From positions 151,185 through 215,184 of the forward strand of contig JBFMDH010000011.1 in assembly GCA_040754075.1 (NCBI GenBank): a DNA stretch of 64,000 nt. The letters are read 5' to 3'. Below the pieces are notes generated by a model that was not told the origin of the DNA, did no database searches, and worked only from the letters and a program-made list of their open reading frames with translations. How positions within the stretch are numbered: the stretch's first letter is position 1; each line of letters opens with the position of its first letter. A program made the position numbers and the translations under genes. The DNA comes from Acidobacteriota bacterium. GTDB taxonomy: Bacteria > Acidobacteriota > Blastocatellia > UBA7656. This document shows, in pieces, positions 1 to 9,778 of this stretch.

Positions 1-516
1 ATAATCCTGATAATCTCGATAAGAAAACCGTCGCGCCCGTTTGCCTGGCTCCGCCACGCCGCGAACTTCTACCACACTACCCGCATCTTTTAACGGCAGT
101 GGCTTGAGTACCAACGCATTGAAGACCGTAAACATCGCCGTGTTCACGCCGATTCCCAAGGCTAACACCAGCATGGCAATCGCCGTAAAACTCGGAGCTT
201 TGCGCATCATTCGCACTGCATATTTCAAGTCCTGCCAAAAATCTGCAATCATATTTCCTCTCCTGTTTTCATAAAGAATCGGTTCGGGCGGCGTCTCGCG
301 CTCCAGCCACTTCAACTTTTGTTGCAGCAACGGGCTTTCTTTGATCTCCGCCAATAACGTTTGTGATGCTTCATTCTCGGTTGCGCCATCGTCGAGTAAC
401 TCTTCATAAAGCAACTCAAAATGCTGCGCGAGTTCTTCGATGATATCCGCTTCGCGGGTTGGCGCGAGATTCAAGCCGGCGAGTTGTTTTTTGATTTCCG
501 CTTTCCAATCAGGCAT
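1..516 (-). CDS. ADOP-type MacB/FtsX ABC permease, N-terminal part (cut by window edge)
   Basis: The reading frame begins [14 protein letters not shown] and runs 172 codons off the left edge without a stop. Residues 1-75 form a helical, charged cytoplasmic region typical of acidobacterial duplicated orphan permeases. Then comes [16 protein letters not shown] followed by a hydrophobic helix ([20 protein letters not shown]), the signature start of a MacB_PCD/FtsX permease. The start codon lies inside the end of the upstream padR gene (ATG overlaps its stop by 8 bases), so translation is probably coupled. PadR plus ADOP is a recurrent pair in Acidobacteriota. The substrate is unknown; the family is related to macrolide/peptide exporters. 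The rest of the protein lies outside the window. Confidence 0.9.
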   Translation of the reverse strand, partial: MPDWKAEIKKQLAGLNLAPTREADIIEELAQHFELLYEELLDDGATENEASQTLLAEIKESPLLQQKLKWLERETPPEPILYENRRGNMIADFWQDLKYAVRMMRKAPSFTAIAMLVLALGIGVNTAMFTVFNALVLKPLPLKDAGSVVEVRGVAEPGKRARRFSYRDYQDY

Positions 517-862
517 GTTCGGTCTCGGTAATGCGACTCACGGCGGCGACGAAAGACTCCCAGGCGCTGCGTTGCGCCGAAAGCACTTTTCTGCCTTCCC
601 TGGTCAGTTTGTAATAACGCCTGCGGCGCTGTCCCGCACGCTCTACCCAACGACCTTCAATCCAGCCGCGCTTTTCCAGACGATAGAGCAACGGATAGAG
701 CGACGCCACGTTAAAAGACAACACCCCATCGGAACGCGCTTCAATCAATTTGCTGATTTCGTAACCGTGTCGGGCGCGCGCTTCAACCAGTGAAAGAATT
801 AACAATTCGGCGCTGCCCTTTTTCAATTCGCGGTCGAGCATCTTCGATTTAATATATGGCAT
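509..862 (-). CDS. PadR-family transcriptional regulator
   Basis: A 117-residue winged-helix protein. The core ([19 protein letters not shown], then a wing ending in [19 protein letters not shown] and [14 protein letters not shown]) is the classic PadR DNA-binding domain; the C-terminal dimerisation helix is short, as in PadR subfamily 2. It overlaps the downstream ADOP permease gene and presumably represses it and itself. The ATG at 862 lies only a few bases from a good -10 element, so the transcript may be leaderless; the alternative start is Met8 (841), with no clear ribosome site. Ligand unknown. Confidence 0.92.
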   Translation of the reverse strand: MPYIKSKMLDRELKKGSAELLILSLVEARARHGYEISKLIEARSDGVLSFNVASLYPLLYRLEKRGWIEGRWVERAGQRRRRYYKLTREGRKVLSAQRSAWESFVAAVSRITETEHA

Positions 863-865
863 AGC

Positions 866-896
866 TATATATTATTTAAATGTATATCACTGTCAA
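866..896 (-). promoter_or_regulatory. Probable padR promoter with AT-rich dyad operator
   Basis: On the minus strand a consensus -35 TTGACA (896-891) is followed after 16-17 bases by a TAATAT/AATATA -10 (about 874-868). The spacer and -10 contain an inverted repeat (ATATA...TATAT) centred on a TTTAAA palindrome, which resembles PadR operators. The predicted transcription start falls at or next to the padR ATG at 862. The autoregulation call is inference. Confidence 0.55.
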
Positions 897-897
897 G

Positions 898-1191
898 CTG
901 CGGATGAAAAATCAGGGTGAGAGGGTTCATCTTATAGCCGTTTGCAAAACTATTTACTCAAGTTGAGGAAGCGGCTGAGTAAACTCAATCGCAAACCGCT
1001 CTAGGCGATTCACTCAAAGAGAAGCGTTTTTTTTGAAGGGAAAGATTGGGCTTCATCCGAGAACCGGCGTTAGCGCGCTTGCGCGCAGTTGAAATTTCCG
1101 GTAAGAACGGCAAACCGCTGCTGTAAATGAAAATTTGGATAAGAATCCCACAGCGAGGGTTCAAATATTTTTTGATGAATTAAAAAATCAA
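898..1191. other. Gene-free stretch with nested inverted repeats
   Basis: No coding sequence was recognised. At 940-996 there are nested dyads: GTTTGC (940-945) pairs with GCAAAC (991-996), and TTTACTCA (953-960) pairs with TGAGTAAA (976-983). This lies beyond the end of the 1192-1419 gene and upstream of padR. It has no T-run in the minus direction, so it is not a clear rho-independent terminator. Function not known. Confidence 0.4.
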
Positions 1192-1419
1192 TTACGACTG
1201 AGCGCGCAGGCGACGGATTACCCAGATGTTGGTGGCGATTAAAAACAAGACGCCGACAAAATAAGGCAGTTTGCCAAAATCAATATTCCAATACCAGTAA
1301 GCCGCAAAAAGAATCGCATCAAACACCCCGATGATGGCTAATGCCAAAAGATTGGTTGACACCACGACCAGCAATTTATTCAACCCCTGCTTGATTTTTT
1401 TGATGTAGAGTTTGTTCAT
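1192..1419 (-). CDS. Small two-helix membrane protein
   Basis: 75 residues with a basic N-terminus (NKLYIKKIKQGLNK) and two hydrophobic helices at about residues 16-42 and 49-67, ending in a basic tail (VIRRLRAQS). The ATG directly follows the TAG stop of the upstream bicupin gene with no intervening base, so the two are almost certainly co-translated. The family was not recognised. It could be a membrane anchor or partner of the cupin, but that is only inferred from position. Confidence 0.7.
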   Translation of the reverse strand: MNKLYIKKIKQGLNKLLVVVSTNLLALAIIGVFDAILFAAYWYWNIDFGKLPYFVGVLFLIATNIWVIRRLRAQS

Positions 1420-2178
1420 CTACTTTGCATCGTAACGCACCGCGGGACTGCCCGCCGGATAAAAAATCCCAAGCAAACGCAATTCGCCGTCGCCGGTATT
1501 TTCGAGACAATGCACCTGTTTTTTCGGTAGAAAAATGCACGACCCTTGGGCTATCGGCGTATGAGTTTTGCCTGCCCACATGCGCCCCGTGCCGCGCAAA
1601 ATCACAATCACTTCTTCGTAAGTGTGAAAATGATCGGGCGCGCGACCGGGCGGAATCGAACCGACGAACTGCGTCACCTGTTGACTTCCGACTTCCGTAT
1701 CAATCAGCACGCGATACCAGCGGTCTGCCGTCGATTGCGCTTTGCGGTCAGCCAGTCGAACACAGCGCCGAGGCTTATCGGTTTGCGAGTGAGGCGCAGC
1801 CCTCCATTCAACAAAAGCGGATGGGGTTTGCGGTTCGGGACATTCGCAACTGATTAACACTAGGGCTTCGCGGTTGGGATTCTCAATCGCGAACGTCTCT
1901 TCGGGTTTAATGTAAATCCCCATATCGGGTTCGAGATCGTAAGCCTGACCGGCAACGAATAATTTGCCGCTCCCCGCAAGCACGTATTGCACCGCATCAC
2001 AATCAGGGTTGCGAATGCCTTTCGATAAACCTTCGCCAAATTCCAGCACGCGAAGCGAAATCGCCTGCGCGCCGGTGTGATGCCCGACCTGATGGCGGAT
2101 TTTTACATTGCCTTGCGTAATCGCTTCGCCTGCATCAATCGTTGTCACCAGACAACCGCCTTCGAGTTCAACAGTCAT
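1420..2178 (-). CDS. Bicupin protein
   Basis: 252 residues with two cupin barrels. The first (about 35-115) has a degenerate metal motif around DAVQYVLAGSGKL. The second (about 160-245) keeps the motif well: PPGRAPDHFHTYEEVIVILRG supplies His, His and Glu, and KKQVHCLEN supplies the second-motif His. The length and double-barrel layout recall ureidoglycine aminohydrolase-type bicupins, but no specific activity can be assigned. A GGGAG ribosome site precedes the ATG. It abuts the small membrane protein gene downstream. No signal peptide, so cytoplasmic. Confidence 0.8.
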   Translation of the reverse strand: MTVELEGGCLVTTIDAGEAITQGNVKIRHQVGHHTGAQAISLRVLEFGEGLSKGIRNPDCDAVQYVLAGSGKLFVAGQAYDLEPDMGIYIKPEETFAIENPNREALVLISCECPEPQTPSAFVEWRAAPHSQTDKPRRCVRLADRKAQSTADRWYRVLIDTEVGSQQVTQFVGSIPPGRAPDHFHTYEEVIVILRGTGRMWAGKTHTPIAQGSCIFLPKKQVHCLENTGDGELRLLGIFYPAGSPAVRYDAK

Positions 2179-2235
2179 TTAACGATTCTCCCGATTTCAA
2201 ATTTTACCTTAACGCCTATCAAAATTTATAGCTGC

Positions 2236-5136
2236 TTATGGTAATCGCTCCTGTTCGCCTCTGGCTTCAAGGATAACCGGCAACTGGCTGTCGCGATTTT
2301 TCCATATCGCGAAAAACGCCTGATAGTTTTCGCGGCTCTTTTGCACATCACCACTTAATGCAGCAGCGCGCCCCAGTCCCCGGTAAGCCAGAGTGTAGAG
2401 CATTGACAGCGGCGCTTCGCCGCGATGATTGAGAATTTTTTGAAACTCTGCTGTGGCTTCCGCGCCCGCCTTCATTTGCAAGTAGGCTTCGCCGCGCAAG
2501 GTTTGCGGCAGAAATTCCGCAACCGATTCGTAACGCCGCGCCGCTTCCAACGCCTGCAACGCCTGCGCCGCATTTCCTCTTTTCAATTCGATGGCTGCCT
2601 GAATCAATGGCAATCTCAGGGCGTTGACAAAAACATCTTGCGGGTAGGTTTTTGCGAGTTCATCGGCAAAAGTTTGCGCCTGTCGCGCTTCGCCGCACCA
2701 GGCGAGCGCCAGCGCAGCGCGCGCCAACGTCACCTGATTGCGTTCAAGCGCGAGCGCCTCCGTTGCCAGGCGTTTGGCAGTTTCACAATCGCCGAGCATC
2801 GCTGCCCGCAAGGCTTGTTCAACACTGTAACGCGCCGCCACTTCTCTGGCATTACTGCGGGTCGCCAGATCAACTGCCCGGCGCGAAAAATCCTGCGCCG
2901 TTTGCCACTCGCCCGCAAATATCGCCGCGCCGGTTTGCCAATCAAGCGCCACATATTCATCAGCCTTGCCGCTTGCCCAATCAAGTTGCGATTGCATCAT
3001 CGCCGCGTCGCTATTGATGAAAGCGATTTGATAAAGGAAGGTATGGTAGCTCGTGGTGTCGAGTTTTTGTTGAAAAGCTTTGTCGCAAACTTCCAGAACT
3101 TCCGCAAAGCGATTGAGGTGCATCAAGGATGCGCAGAGGTTCCAGTAAGCCACCGCTGCATTGGGGTCGAGGCGCAAAGCTTCGTAGCCTTCGGCAACCG
3201 ATTCTTCAAAGCGCCCGGTTCGCAAATAACTATCGGAGAGCGCCGCCGGCGCGCGCCAGTCACGCGGATAGGTCTGTTTATAAAGTTCGAGTTCGGCAAT
3301 CCCTTTATCGAGTTCGCCAGTGACCAAGGCATAATAAAAATATTTGATGCGCAGTTTTTCCAGGGCGCTCACTCTATCCTGCAATCCGTAAGCTTTGGTC
3401 ACCGCCTGCGCTGCCTGTCTCGGTTGATTGGTGTTGTAATACATCACGCCGAGTCTTCCCCACGCATAGGCGAAGTTGGGGTCGAGTTCAACGGCGCGTT
3501 TGAAAAACGGGACGGCGTCGAGATATTTGCCTTTCAGTTGCTGGTCTTCGCCAAGCGAAAGGGCTTTGAGCGCATCAAGCGAAGCGGTGGTGACTTCGAG
3601 TGGCGCATCAAACTTTTGCAATGAAGCAAGCGATTCGCCGAGTTTTTCGCGCAACCGACTGGCGGCTGACGAAAGGGTTTTCAAGACCCCTTCTTTGCTT
3701 TCGGCTTCACTTTGTTCGCGCGCAATCACCTCGCCGTTTTTCGCATTGATGGCTTCAAGGGTAATCACATAATGCGTGCCGAGCGGCGCAATCGCTCCGG
3801 CAATCAAAGCCTTGAGTCCCTGTCGTTCACAAATTTCGCGCCCAAGGGTTTGGGTGATGCGTTCATCTTCGCTGCGTTTCATCAACAACAAGGTTTGGCG
3901 AGCGCGCGCTTCAGGAAAAATATTGAAGAATGGCGATTGTTGCAATTGCACCGCGAGTCCCTGTTTGAGGGTTCCATCGAATATCGCATCGCCCGTGGTA
4001 TTCGTGAAATCAGCGAGCAAAATCGCATCCTGTTCGGTAAGCGCCGGTTTGCGACTCAGATAAAAATAGGCGGCGGTTGAAAAGAAAACCAATACACCGA
4101 GGGCAATCGCCAGACTGCGTTTATGAATTTTAATCTGCGTGATGAGGTATTCGGCGCTTGAAGGTCTCGCCAAAGGCGTCGTCTGATTATCAAGCGTCAA
4201 GGTTTCCTGCATCGTCGTGGCAAACATCGCCTGCGTTTTTTTGCTATTGCTGAGGTCGAGCGTGGCAAAGCGTTCCTGTTTCGATTGCGTCGCTAACTCG
4301 TTTTGCAAATCCTTCAAGTCTGCGAGCATCTCCTTCATGGTTTGATAACGCGCTTCGCGGTCTTTCGCCAGTGCTTTGTTGATGATGTAGTGCAATTTTT
4401 GCGATGCGTAAGTCGAATCGACGGTGAACGGCTCAGGCTCTTGATGCAAAATCGAAGCGAAGACATCGGCGGCGGATTCGCCCCGAAAAGGCGTCCGACC
4501 GGTGAGCATTTCGTAAAGGGTGATGCCGAGGCTGAAAATGTCTGTGCGCGCATCAAGGGTTTGCCCGCGCGCTTGTTCGGGTGACATATAACGCGCCGTT
4601 CCCATGACGATTCCGGGACCCGTCAAGGTATTGCTCGCCGGTTCAATGGCTTCGCTTTCGCTGAGTTTCGCTAAACCAAAATCCAGAACTTTGACATAAC
4701 CATCGGGACGCAGCATCAAATTTTCGGGCTTCACATCGCGATGAATGATGCCCGATTGATGCGCTGCCGCGAGCGCATTGGCGGCTTGTGAAACCACTTC
4801 CAGGGTTTCCGTCACACTCATCAACGATTGTTGCAAACGCCCGCGCAAGGTTTCGCCTTCGATGTATTCGGTCGCGATAAAATGGACGCCATCGGTTTCG
4901 CCGATTTCATAAATCGTCAGGATGTTCGGATGGTTGAGGGCGGACGCGGCGCGCGCCTCCTGCATAAAGCGCCGCAAACGGTTTTCATCGGTCTTGAAGG
5001 GTTCGGTCAATAATTTAATCGCGACCTTGCGTTCAAGTCGGGTATCGCGCGCCAGGTAAACTTCGCCCATTCCGCCGACGCCAATCGGCGAGAGGATTTC
5101 ATAATGTCCAAGCCGTGTCCCTTGCGAAAGTGTCAT
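2236..5136 (-). CDS. Membrane-anchored Ser/Thr protein kinase with TPR tail
   Basis: 966 residues. The kinase domain (about 11-275) is intact: glycine loop GVGGMGEVY (19-27), catalytic Lys41, HRDVKPEN loop with Asp134, DFG at 152-154, and the APE-like SPEQ at 185-188. A juxtamembrane linker leads to one transmembrane helix at about 341-360, then a periplasmic or extracellular part: an alpha/beta segment (about 365-510) followed by tetratricopeptide repeats to the C-terminus. This arrangement is abundant in Acidobacteriota. Targets are unknown. No good ribosome site is visible before the ATG. It is the intact counterpart of the relics at 14.6 and 16.4 kb. Confidence 0.93.
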   Translation of the reverse strand: MTLSQGTRLGHYEILSPIGVGGMGEVYLARDTRLERKVAIKLLTEPFKTDENRLRRFMQEARAASALNHPNILTIYEIGETDGVHFIATEYIEGETLRGRLQQSLMSVTETLEVVSQAANALAAAHQSGIIHRDVKPENLMLRPDGYVKVLDFGLAKLSESEAIEPASNTLTGPGIVMGTARYMSPEQARGQTLDARTDIFSLGITLYEMLTGRTPFRGESAADVFASILHQEPEPFTVDSTYASQKLHYIINKALAKDREARYQTMKEMLADLKDLQNELATQSKQERFATLDLSNSKKTQAMFATTMQETLTLDNQTTPLARPSSAEYLITQIKIHKRSLAIALGVLVFFSTAAYFYLSRKPALTEQDAILLADFTNTTGDAIFDGTLKQGLAVQLQQSPFFNIFPEARARQTLLLMKRSEDERITQTLGREICERQGLKALIAGAIAPLGTHYVITLEAINAKNGEVIAREQSEAESKEGVLKTLSSAASRLREKLGESLASLQKFDAPLEVTTASLDALKALSLGEDQQLKGKYLDAVPFFKRAVELDPNFAYAWGRLGVMYYNTNQPRQAAQAVTKAYGLQDRVSALEKLRIKYFYYALVTGELDKGIAELELYKQTYPRDWRAPAALSDSYLRTGRFEESVAEGYEALRLDPNAAVAYWNLCASLMHLNRFAEVLEVCDKAFQQKLDTTSYHTFLYQIAFINSDAAMMQSQLDWASGKADEYVALDWQTGAAIFAGEWQTAQDFSRRAVDLATRSNAREVAARYSVEQALRAAMLGDCETAKRLATEALALERNQVTLARAALALAWCGEARQAQTFADELAKTYPQDVFVNALRLPLIQAAIELKRGNAAQALQALEAARRYESVAEFLPQTLRGEAYLQMKAGAEATAEFQKILNHRGEAPLSMLYTLAYRGLGRAAALSGDVQKSRENYQAFFAIWKNRDSQLPVILEARGEQERLP

Positions 5137-5320
5137 GATTTCGATGGCAAAATTCGATTCGTCTGGCCGGGAGGTTTAAAAGAAATTCAAATGTCAGATT
5201 ACCGGGCGCGTAATATTGATTCGATTTCGCGAGTGCGCTTCAAGCGCCACCATTCAGCAAAGTTATATGCATTGGCGAATGTAAGGCACCAATAGAACCG
5301 TTCAAAAAAGAACGATATAC

Positions 5321-5857
5321 TCAGGCTTTATGTCCCGCCAGTCCTTCCCTCACCCAACCATAATGTTGACGCGCATGGTCGCCATTGATGCCGATAATCG
5401 TGGCAATTGCACCATCGCCCCACGGCGCACCGGGAATCTTTTCACTGAGTTGTTCATTCGTCAGTCCCGACACGAGTGCGAGGGTTTCGCCGCGAACTTT
5501 CTGACCGAGCGCAATGAGTTCATCAAGATTTTTATCGCGGTGGTCACTAACCCACTTTTCATTCATCGCATGCACATCTGCCATAATCGCTTCGCGGGAA
5601 CGCGGTGTGCCGTCTTCATTCACCATGACACCAACGGGGTTAGCGTTGCCGTCAAGGTAGCGGCGAATGATAGTGTTGAAAACCGTTTCGATGCCGATGA
5701 GATGCGCCAGATGGTCTTTGGCGCTCCAACGCGATTCGGGGTTGTGACGGCTGGTGGTGATGCCGCAGGTTAAATCTTCATCAGACATGGTCGTAAACGT
5801 TTCCAGCAACCACACCCGGTCATTGTTTAATTTGATTTCCAGTTCGGTTCGGTTCAT
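5321..5857 (-). CDS. DinB/ClbS-like four-helix protein
   Basis: 178 residues. The segments RWSAKDHLAHL (near residue 45) and GDHARQHYGWV (near 160) carry histidines placed as in the DinB/YfiT/ClbS four-helix bundle, where they bind a divalent metal. ClbS-like members are hydrolases or thiol transferases, but no substrate can be named here. An AAAGGAACGCC ribosome site lies 9 bases after the stop of the M2 peptidase gene, suggesting one transcript. A second DinB-family gene lies at 47.5 kb. Confidence 0.75.
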   Translation of the reverse strand: MNRTELEIKLNNDRVWLLETFTTMSDEDLTCGITTSRHNPESRWSAKDHLAHLIGIETVFNTIIRRYLDGNANPVGVMVNEDGTPRSREAIMADVHAMNEKWVSDHRDKNLDELIALGQKVRGETLALVSGLTNEQLSEKIPGAPWGDGAIATIIGINGDHARQHYGWVREGLAGHKA

Positions 5858-5866
5858 GGCGTTCCT

Positions 5867-7714
5867 TTACTTGTTTTGTTCATCAAGCCATTTCTTGAGC
5901 GGCGCAAAATAATCAACAATCGCTGTGGCATCCATGCGGTCTTCGCCGGTCAAGGTCTTCAATGCCTCAGGCCACGGGCGACTCTGTCCCATCGCCAGCA
6001 TCTGCTTCAAACGTTCACCTGCGGCTTGGTTGCCGTAAATCGAACCTCTGTGCAAAGCTCCCTGGTAACCGGCAATTCTGAGCAGCGCCCGATGAAATTG
6101 GAATTGCAAGACGGTCGCCAGAAAATACCGCGCATACGGCACATTGGCAGCGATGTGATATTTCGCGCCGGCATCAAAATCTTTTTCACTGCGCGCCACA
6201 GGCGGCGCAATGCCTTGATATTTTTCGACCAGTTCCCACCAGCCTTTATTGTAATCCTGCGGCTTGATTTCGCCGGAAAATACTTTCCAGCGCCACTGGT
6301 CAACCAGATAACCGAACGGCAGAAAAGCGATTTTATCGAGCGCCATCTTGAGTAAAAATCCGATGTCGCTGGTTTCATCCGGCAACTTATCAATGAAACC
6401 AAGACGTTTCAAATATTCCGGCGTCACCGATAGCGCGATGGTATCGCCGATGGCTTCGTGAAATCCATCATTGGCGCTGTCCTGATAAAGATAAGGTTGC
6501 GGCGCATAAGCCATCTGGTAGAAGTTATGTCCGAGTTCGTGATGCACGGTGACGAAATCTTCATCATTGATTTTTATACACATTTTGATGCGCACATCTT
6601 TTTGCGTATCGATGTTCCAGGCGCTCGCGTGACAGACGACTTCGCGGTCTTGCGGTTTGGTAAACAGTGAGCGTTCCCAAAAGGTCGCGGGCAACGCTTC
6701 AAAACCAAGCGAGGTGAAAAAGCCTTCGCCGTATTTGACCATCTGCCGCGCATCGGTGTTTTTGCGCTTGAGGATTTCCGTTAAATCATAACCGGGGTCG
6801 CCCGCCGGTGGCTTCAACAACGAATAGGTATTGCCCCAGGTCTGCGCCCACATATTGCCGAGCAGGTGCGCCGGAATCAAACCGTTTTCCGGGATAATCC
6901 GGTTGCCATATTTTTTCGCCAATTGTTTGCGGGTGTATTTATAGAGCGAATCATAGAGCGGTTTGAGTTGTTGCCACAAGCGTTCCATTTCGGCAGCAAA
7001 AGCATCGGGCGGCATATCGTATTTTGAACGCCACATCGCGCCCGCATCTTTAAAGCCCATCTCTCTTGCGCCTTTATTGGCAAGCTCAACGAAGCGCGCA
7101 TAACGCTCGCGATACGCGGGCGAAACGGTTCGCCAACCCGCCCAGACCTTTTTCAATTCTTCGGGGTCGCGGCTGGTCGCCAATATCTCTTCCATTTCAT
7201 CAAGCGACAGACATTTGCCGGTTGCGCCATCGGGACAGAATTTGCCTTTGCCATAATCGCTTTCCATCGACACGGCGATTTTGGTCAACTCTTCGCGCTC
7301 TGCGGGATTATTCGGCGCGGGTAAGGTGAGCGCCAATTTCAGCAGCATCATTTTTCGCGCCATATTTTCCGGCAGTTTCAGGTCATCGAACCGGCGCGAG
7401 GCTTCGGCAAGTTCAGTGACCGCCGCGATATAATCCTTTTTGGCATTGGCGGCAATCGCTTCGGTATCGTCGGTGATGAAATTGCTGTTGACCCAGTCGG
7501 CGCGGCTCGATTGAATGCTCAAGGTTTTTAATCGCTGTTCGGCATCGGCAATAAATTTTTCGGCATCGGCAACCGTCGCTTTTGCTGTGGCTGATTTCAT
7601 CGGCGGTTTGGCAGATTGCGCCCGCACAAATGAGAGATTCGGCAATAAACAAAGGCTTAAAAGTAAAACGATAGAAATGCTGAAACGCAGTTTAGAAATG
7701 AATGACGGTTTCAT
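5867..7714 (-). CDS. M2-family peptidyl-dipeptidase (ACE-like), secreted
   Basis: 615 residues with a signal peptide (hydrophobic 12-32, ending near FVRAQS). The zinc site HHELGH lies near residue 391, followed about 24 residues later by the EAIGD glutamate motif, the arrangement of angiotensin-converting-enzyme-like gluzincins. The length matches single-domain bacterial ACE homologues. It is expected to release dipeptides from the C-termini of oligopeptides in the periplasm. It is followed at 9 bases by a DinB-like gene. Confidence 0.93.
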   Translation of the reverse strand: MKPSFISKLRFSISIVLLLSLCLLPNLSFVRAQSAKPPMKSATAKATVADAEKFIADAEQRLKTLSIQSSRADWVNSNFITDDTEAIAANAKKDYIAAVTELAEASRRFDDLKLPENMARKMMLLKLALTLPAPNNPAEREELTKIAVSMESDYGKGKFCPDGATGKCLSLDEMEEILATSRDPEELKKVWAGWRTVSPAYRERYARFVELANKGAREMGFKDAGAMWRSKYDMPPDAFAAEMERLWQQLKPLYDSLYKYTRKQLAKKYGNRIIPENGLIPAHLLGNMWAQTWGNTYSLLKPPAGDPGYDLTEILKRKNTDARQMVKYGEGFFTSLGFEALPATFWERSLFTKPQDREVVCHASAWNIDTQKDVRIKMCIKINDEDFVTVHHELGHNFYQMAYAPQPYLYQDSANDGFHEAIGDTIALSVTPEYLKRLGFIDKLPDETSDIGFLLKMALDKIAFLPFGYLVDQWRWKVFSGEIKPQDYNKGWWELVEKYQGIAPPVARSEKDFDAGAKYHIAANVPYARYFLATVLQFQFHRALLRIAGYQGALHRGSIYGNQAAGERLKQMLAMGQSRPWPEALKTLTGEDRMDATAIVDYFAPLKKWLDEQNK

Positions 7715-7772
7715 AAACGACCTCCCTGTTTATGAGAGCATGCGTGAGGCGCTAAGGCAAGAAGTAGTAGGC

Positions 7773-7899
7773 AGTAAGCAGTAGGCAGTAGGCAGCAAGG
7801 AAGGTATCGTCGTCTTCTTTAATATTAAAAAAATAGAATGTGCAAACCACCATTTGCATTCCATTGTGCAACCTAACTGCCTACTGCCTACTGCTTACT
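7773..7899. repeat. Inverted repeat made of GTAGGCA heptamers
   Basis: Two perfect 23-base arms (7773-7795 and 7877-7899) are inverted around an 81-base AT-rich centre. Each arm is itself a short tandem array of 7-base units (GTAGGCA / GTAAGCA). It fills the space between the CocE hydrolase gene and the M2 peptidase gene, both on the minus strand. There is no terminal T-run, so it is better read as a dispersed short-tandem-repeat element than a terminator. Confidence 0.85.
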
Positions 7900-7903
7900 A
7901 TCT

Positions 7904-9778
7904 TCAATGCTGATTAGCGACCACGAAAACTTTGACGCCCGACGGGTAACGCTTCGACCGGTAGATGCGTTGCGTTGCCACAGTGAAATCGGCATCGGTC
8001 GCTTTGAAAATATTCTCGACGTACTTTTGCGGATTGCGGTCAATAATCGGAAACCAGGTGCTTTGTACCTGCACCATGATTTTATGCCCCTTCTTGAAGC
8101 AGTGGTCTTTATGTATCAGGTCAACATTGAATTCGGTCACCTGGTTGGGCGTGAGCGGTTCGGGCTTGGCAAAACTCTTGTGATAACGCCCGCGCAACAC
8201 TTCACCCGCGACCATCATTTGATAGCCGCCCATGCGATGATTTTCGGCAATCTCTTCCGGCAAAACATCAATCAATTTCACAATCCAGTCGCTGTCCGTC
8301 CCGGTGGTTGAGGCGAAGAGTTGTCCGATGATTTCACCCGATATGGTCACGTCTTCTTTCAACGTATCGGTCTCCCAGGTCAACACATCAGGTCTGCGGT
8401 CAACGAAGCGCTGGTCTTCGGTAAGCCACGCAAACCACCCGGAACCTTTTTGAAAATAGGTCGGCTCAATCGGACGTTTGCGATAGGGCACAGGATGCGC
8501 GGGGTCTGAAACATAACTATCGAATTCTTTAGCGCCACCAGCGGTCGGCGCATCGAATGAGAGCTTGCCGTTGGCGTGAAAATAGAGTTTACGCTCGGTG
8601 GTGAGATTGCGAGGCGGCCACTGCGTGTAGGTTTTCCACTCGTTGCTGCCGGTTTGAAAAGTGATGGCTTCGGGTTGTTTGAGGTCGCCTTTGCCTTTCA
8701 GATAATAAGCGAAAAACGGCGCTTCGATTTTTTCGCGAAAATGGTTTCCGGTGGCGCTTTTGAATTCGAGATTGCCGAGTTTCGCGCCTTCGCCGCGCCA
8801 ACCACCGTGATTCCAGGGACCAACCACCAGAAAATTGTTATTCTGCTTATCGTTTTTCTCCAACGCCATATAAGCTTTCATCGGCCCGTAAAAATCTTCC
8901 TGATCGAACCAGCCAACCACCACTAAGGTCGGCACGCTCGCCGATTTCAAATAGTGCGAAGCTGAACGCGATTGCCAGAAACTGTCAAACGTCGGATGCT
9001 CGATGAAATCTTTCCAGGTTGGCAAAGTCGGTTTAAGAAAATTCGAGAGCGCCCCCTTTTTCAAATACCATTCATACATGTCATAGGTATCGAATTGCGG
9101 ACTCGCGCCGCCTTTGGCGCTTTCAACGCCGTAGACATATTCATAACCATAGCTCAGGCGAAAACCGCCCTGATGAAAGAAGTCATCGCCAAGCCAGGTG
9201 TCGCCCATCAAGGCTTGCGGCGATAAGGCTTTTAAAGCCGGATGCGGTTCGACTAACGGAACCACCGCAAGCCAACCGGGATACGACACGCCGAACATCC
9301 CGACGCGACCGTTGTGGTTTTTAACGTTTTTCAACAACCAGTCGATGGTGTCGTAGGTGTCCGACGCTTCATCAACCGATTTCGCGTCGCTTTTGTCGCG
9401 CGGCGGACGATTCATGCGAAACTCGCCTTCGGATTTGTATTTGCCGCGAATATCCTGAAAAGCGAAAACGTAACCATCGGCATCAAGCTCTCTGTAAGCC
9501 TGAGGTAAAAACCCTGCGATGCGCGGGCTTGCCCCATAAGGCGTGCGTTGCAAAAGAATCGGCAAGGCTTCGGTTTGATTTTTCGGCACACAAATCACCG
9601 TGTAGAGTTTGACGCCGTCGCGCATCGGCACCATCGCTTCGATGGCTTCATATTTGGCGTCCTGCTGCGGCTGCGCGCCTTGCGCCAGTGCCGTGACATT
9701 GAGCAGCGCAACCAGGGCAGTGAATAAAAGGAGATAATGCAATCTGACTCGTTGCACCAGATTTCGTTTAATTTTCAT
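7904..9778 (-). CDS. CocE/NonD-family alpha/beta hydrolase (X-Pro dipeptidyl-peptidase-like), secreted
   Basis: 624 residues with a signal peptide (about 1-33). The nucleophile elbow GVSYPG places the catalytic Ser at 165. The acid and base follow in VVGWFDQEDFYGP and GPWNHGGW, the order expected for the S15/CocE fold, and a C-terminal jelly-roll-like region completes the usual length. Substrates in the family include acyl esters, amides and X-Pro peptides; which one applies cannot be told. An AGGAGA ribosome site precedes the ATG. Confidence 0.92.
   Translation of the reverse strand: MKIKRNLVQRVRLHYLLLFTALVALLNVTALAQGAQPQQDAKYEAIEAMVPMRDGVKLYTVICVPKNQTEALPILLQRTPYGASPRIAGFLPQAYRELDADGYVFAFQDIRGKYKSEGEFRMNRPPRDKSDAKSVDEASDTYDTIDWLLKNVKNHNGRVGMFGVSYPGWLAVVPLVEPHPALKALSPQALMGDTWLGDDFFHQGGFRLSYGYEYVYGVESAKGGASPQFDTYDMYEWYLKKGALSNFLKPTLPTWKDFIEHPTFDSFWQSRSASHYLKSASVPTLVVVGWFDQEDFYGPMKAYMALEKNDKQNNNFLVVGPWNHGGWRGEGAKLGNLEFKSATGNHFREKIEAPFFAYYLKGKGDLKQPEAITFQTGSNEWKTYTQWPPRNLTTERKLYFHANGKLSFDAPTAGGAKEFDSYVSDPAHPVPYRKRPIEPTYFQKGSGWFAWLTEDQRFVDRRPDVLTWETDTLKEDVTISGEIIGQLFASTTGTDSDWIVKLIDVLPEEIAENHRMGGYQMMVAGEVLRGRYHKSFAKPEPLTPNQVTEFNVDLIHKDHCFKKGHKIMVQVQSTWFPIIDRNPQKYVENIFKATDADFTVATQRIYRSKRYPSGVKVFVVANQH

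Noticed and set aside
2425..3624. 399-codon open frame on the plus strand
   Set aside because: It lies antisense to the intact kinase-TPR gene, has no family motifs, and its basic composition is that of a shadow frame.
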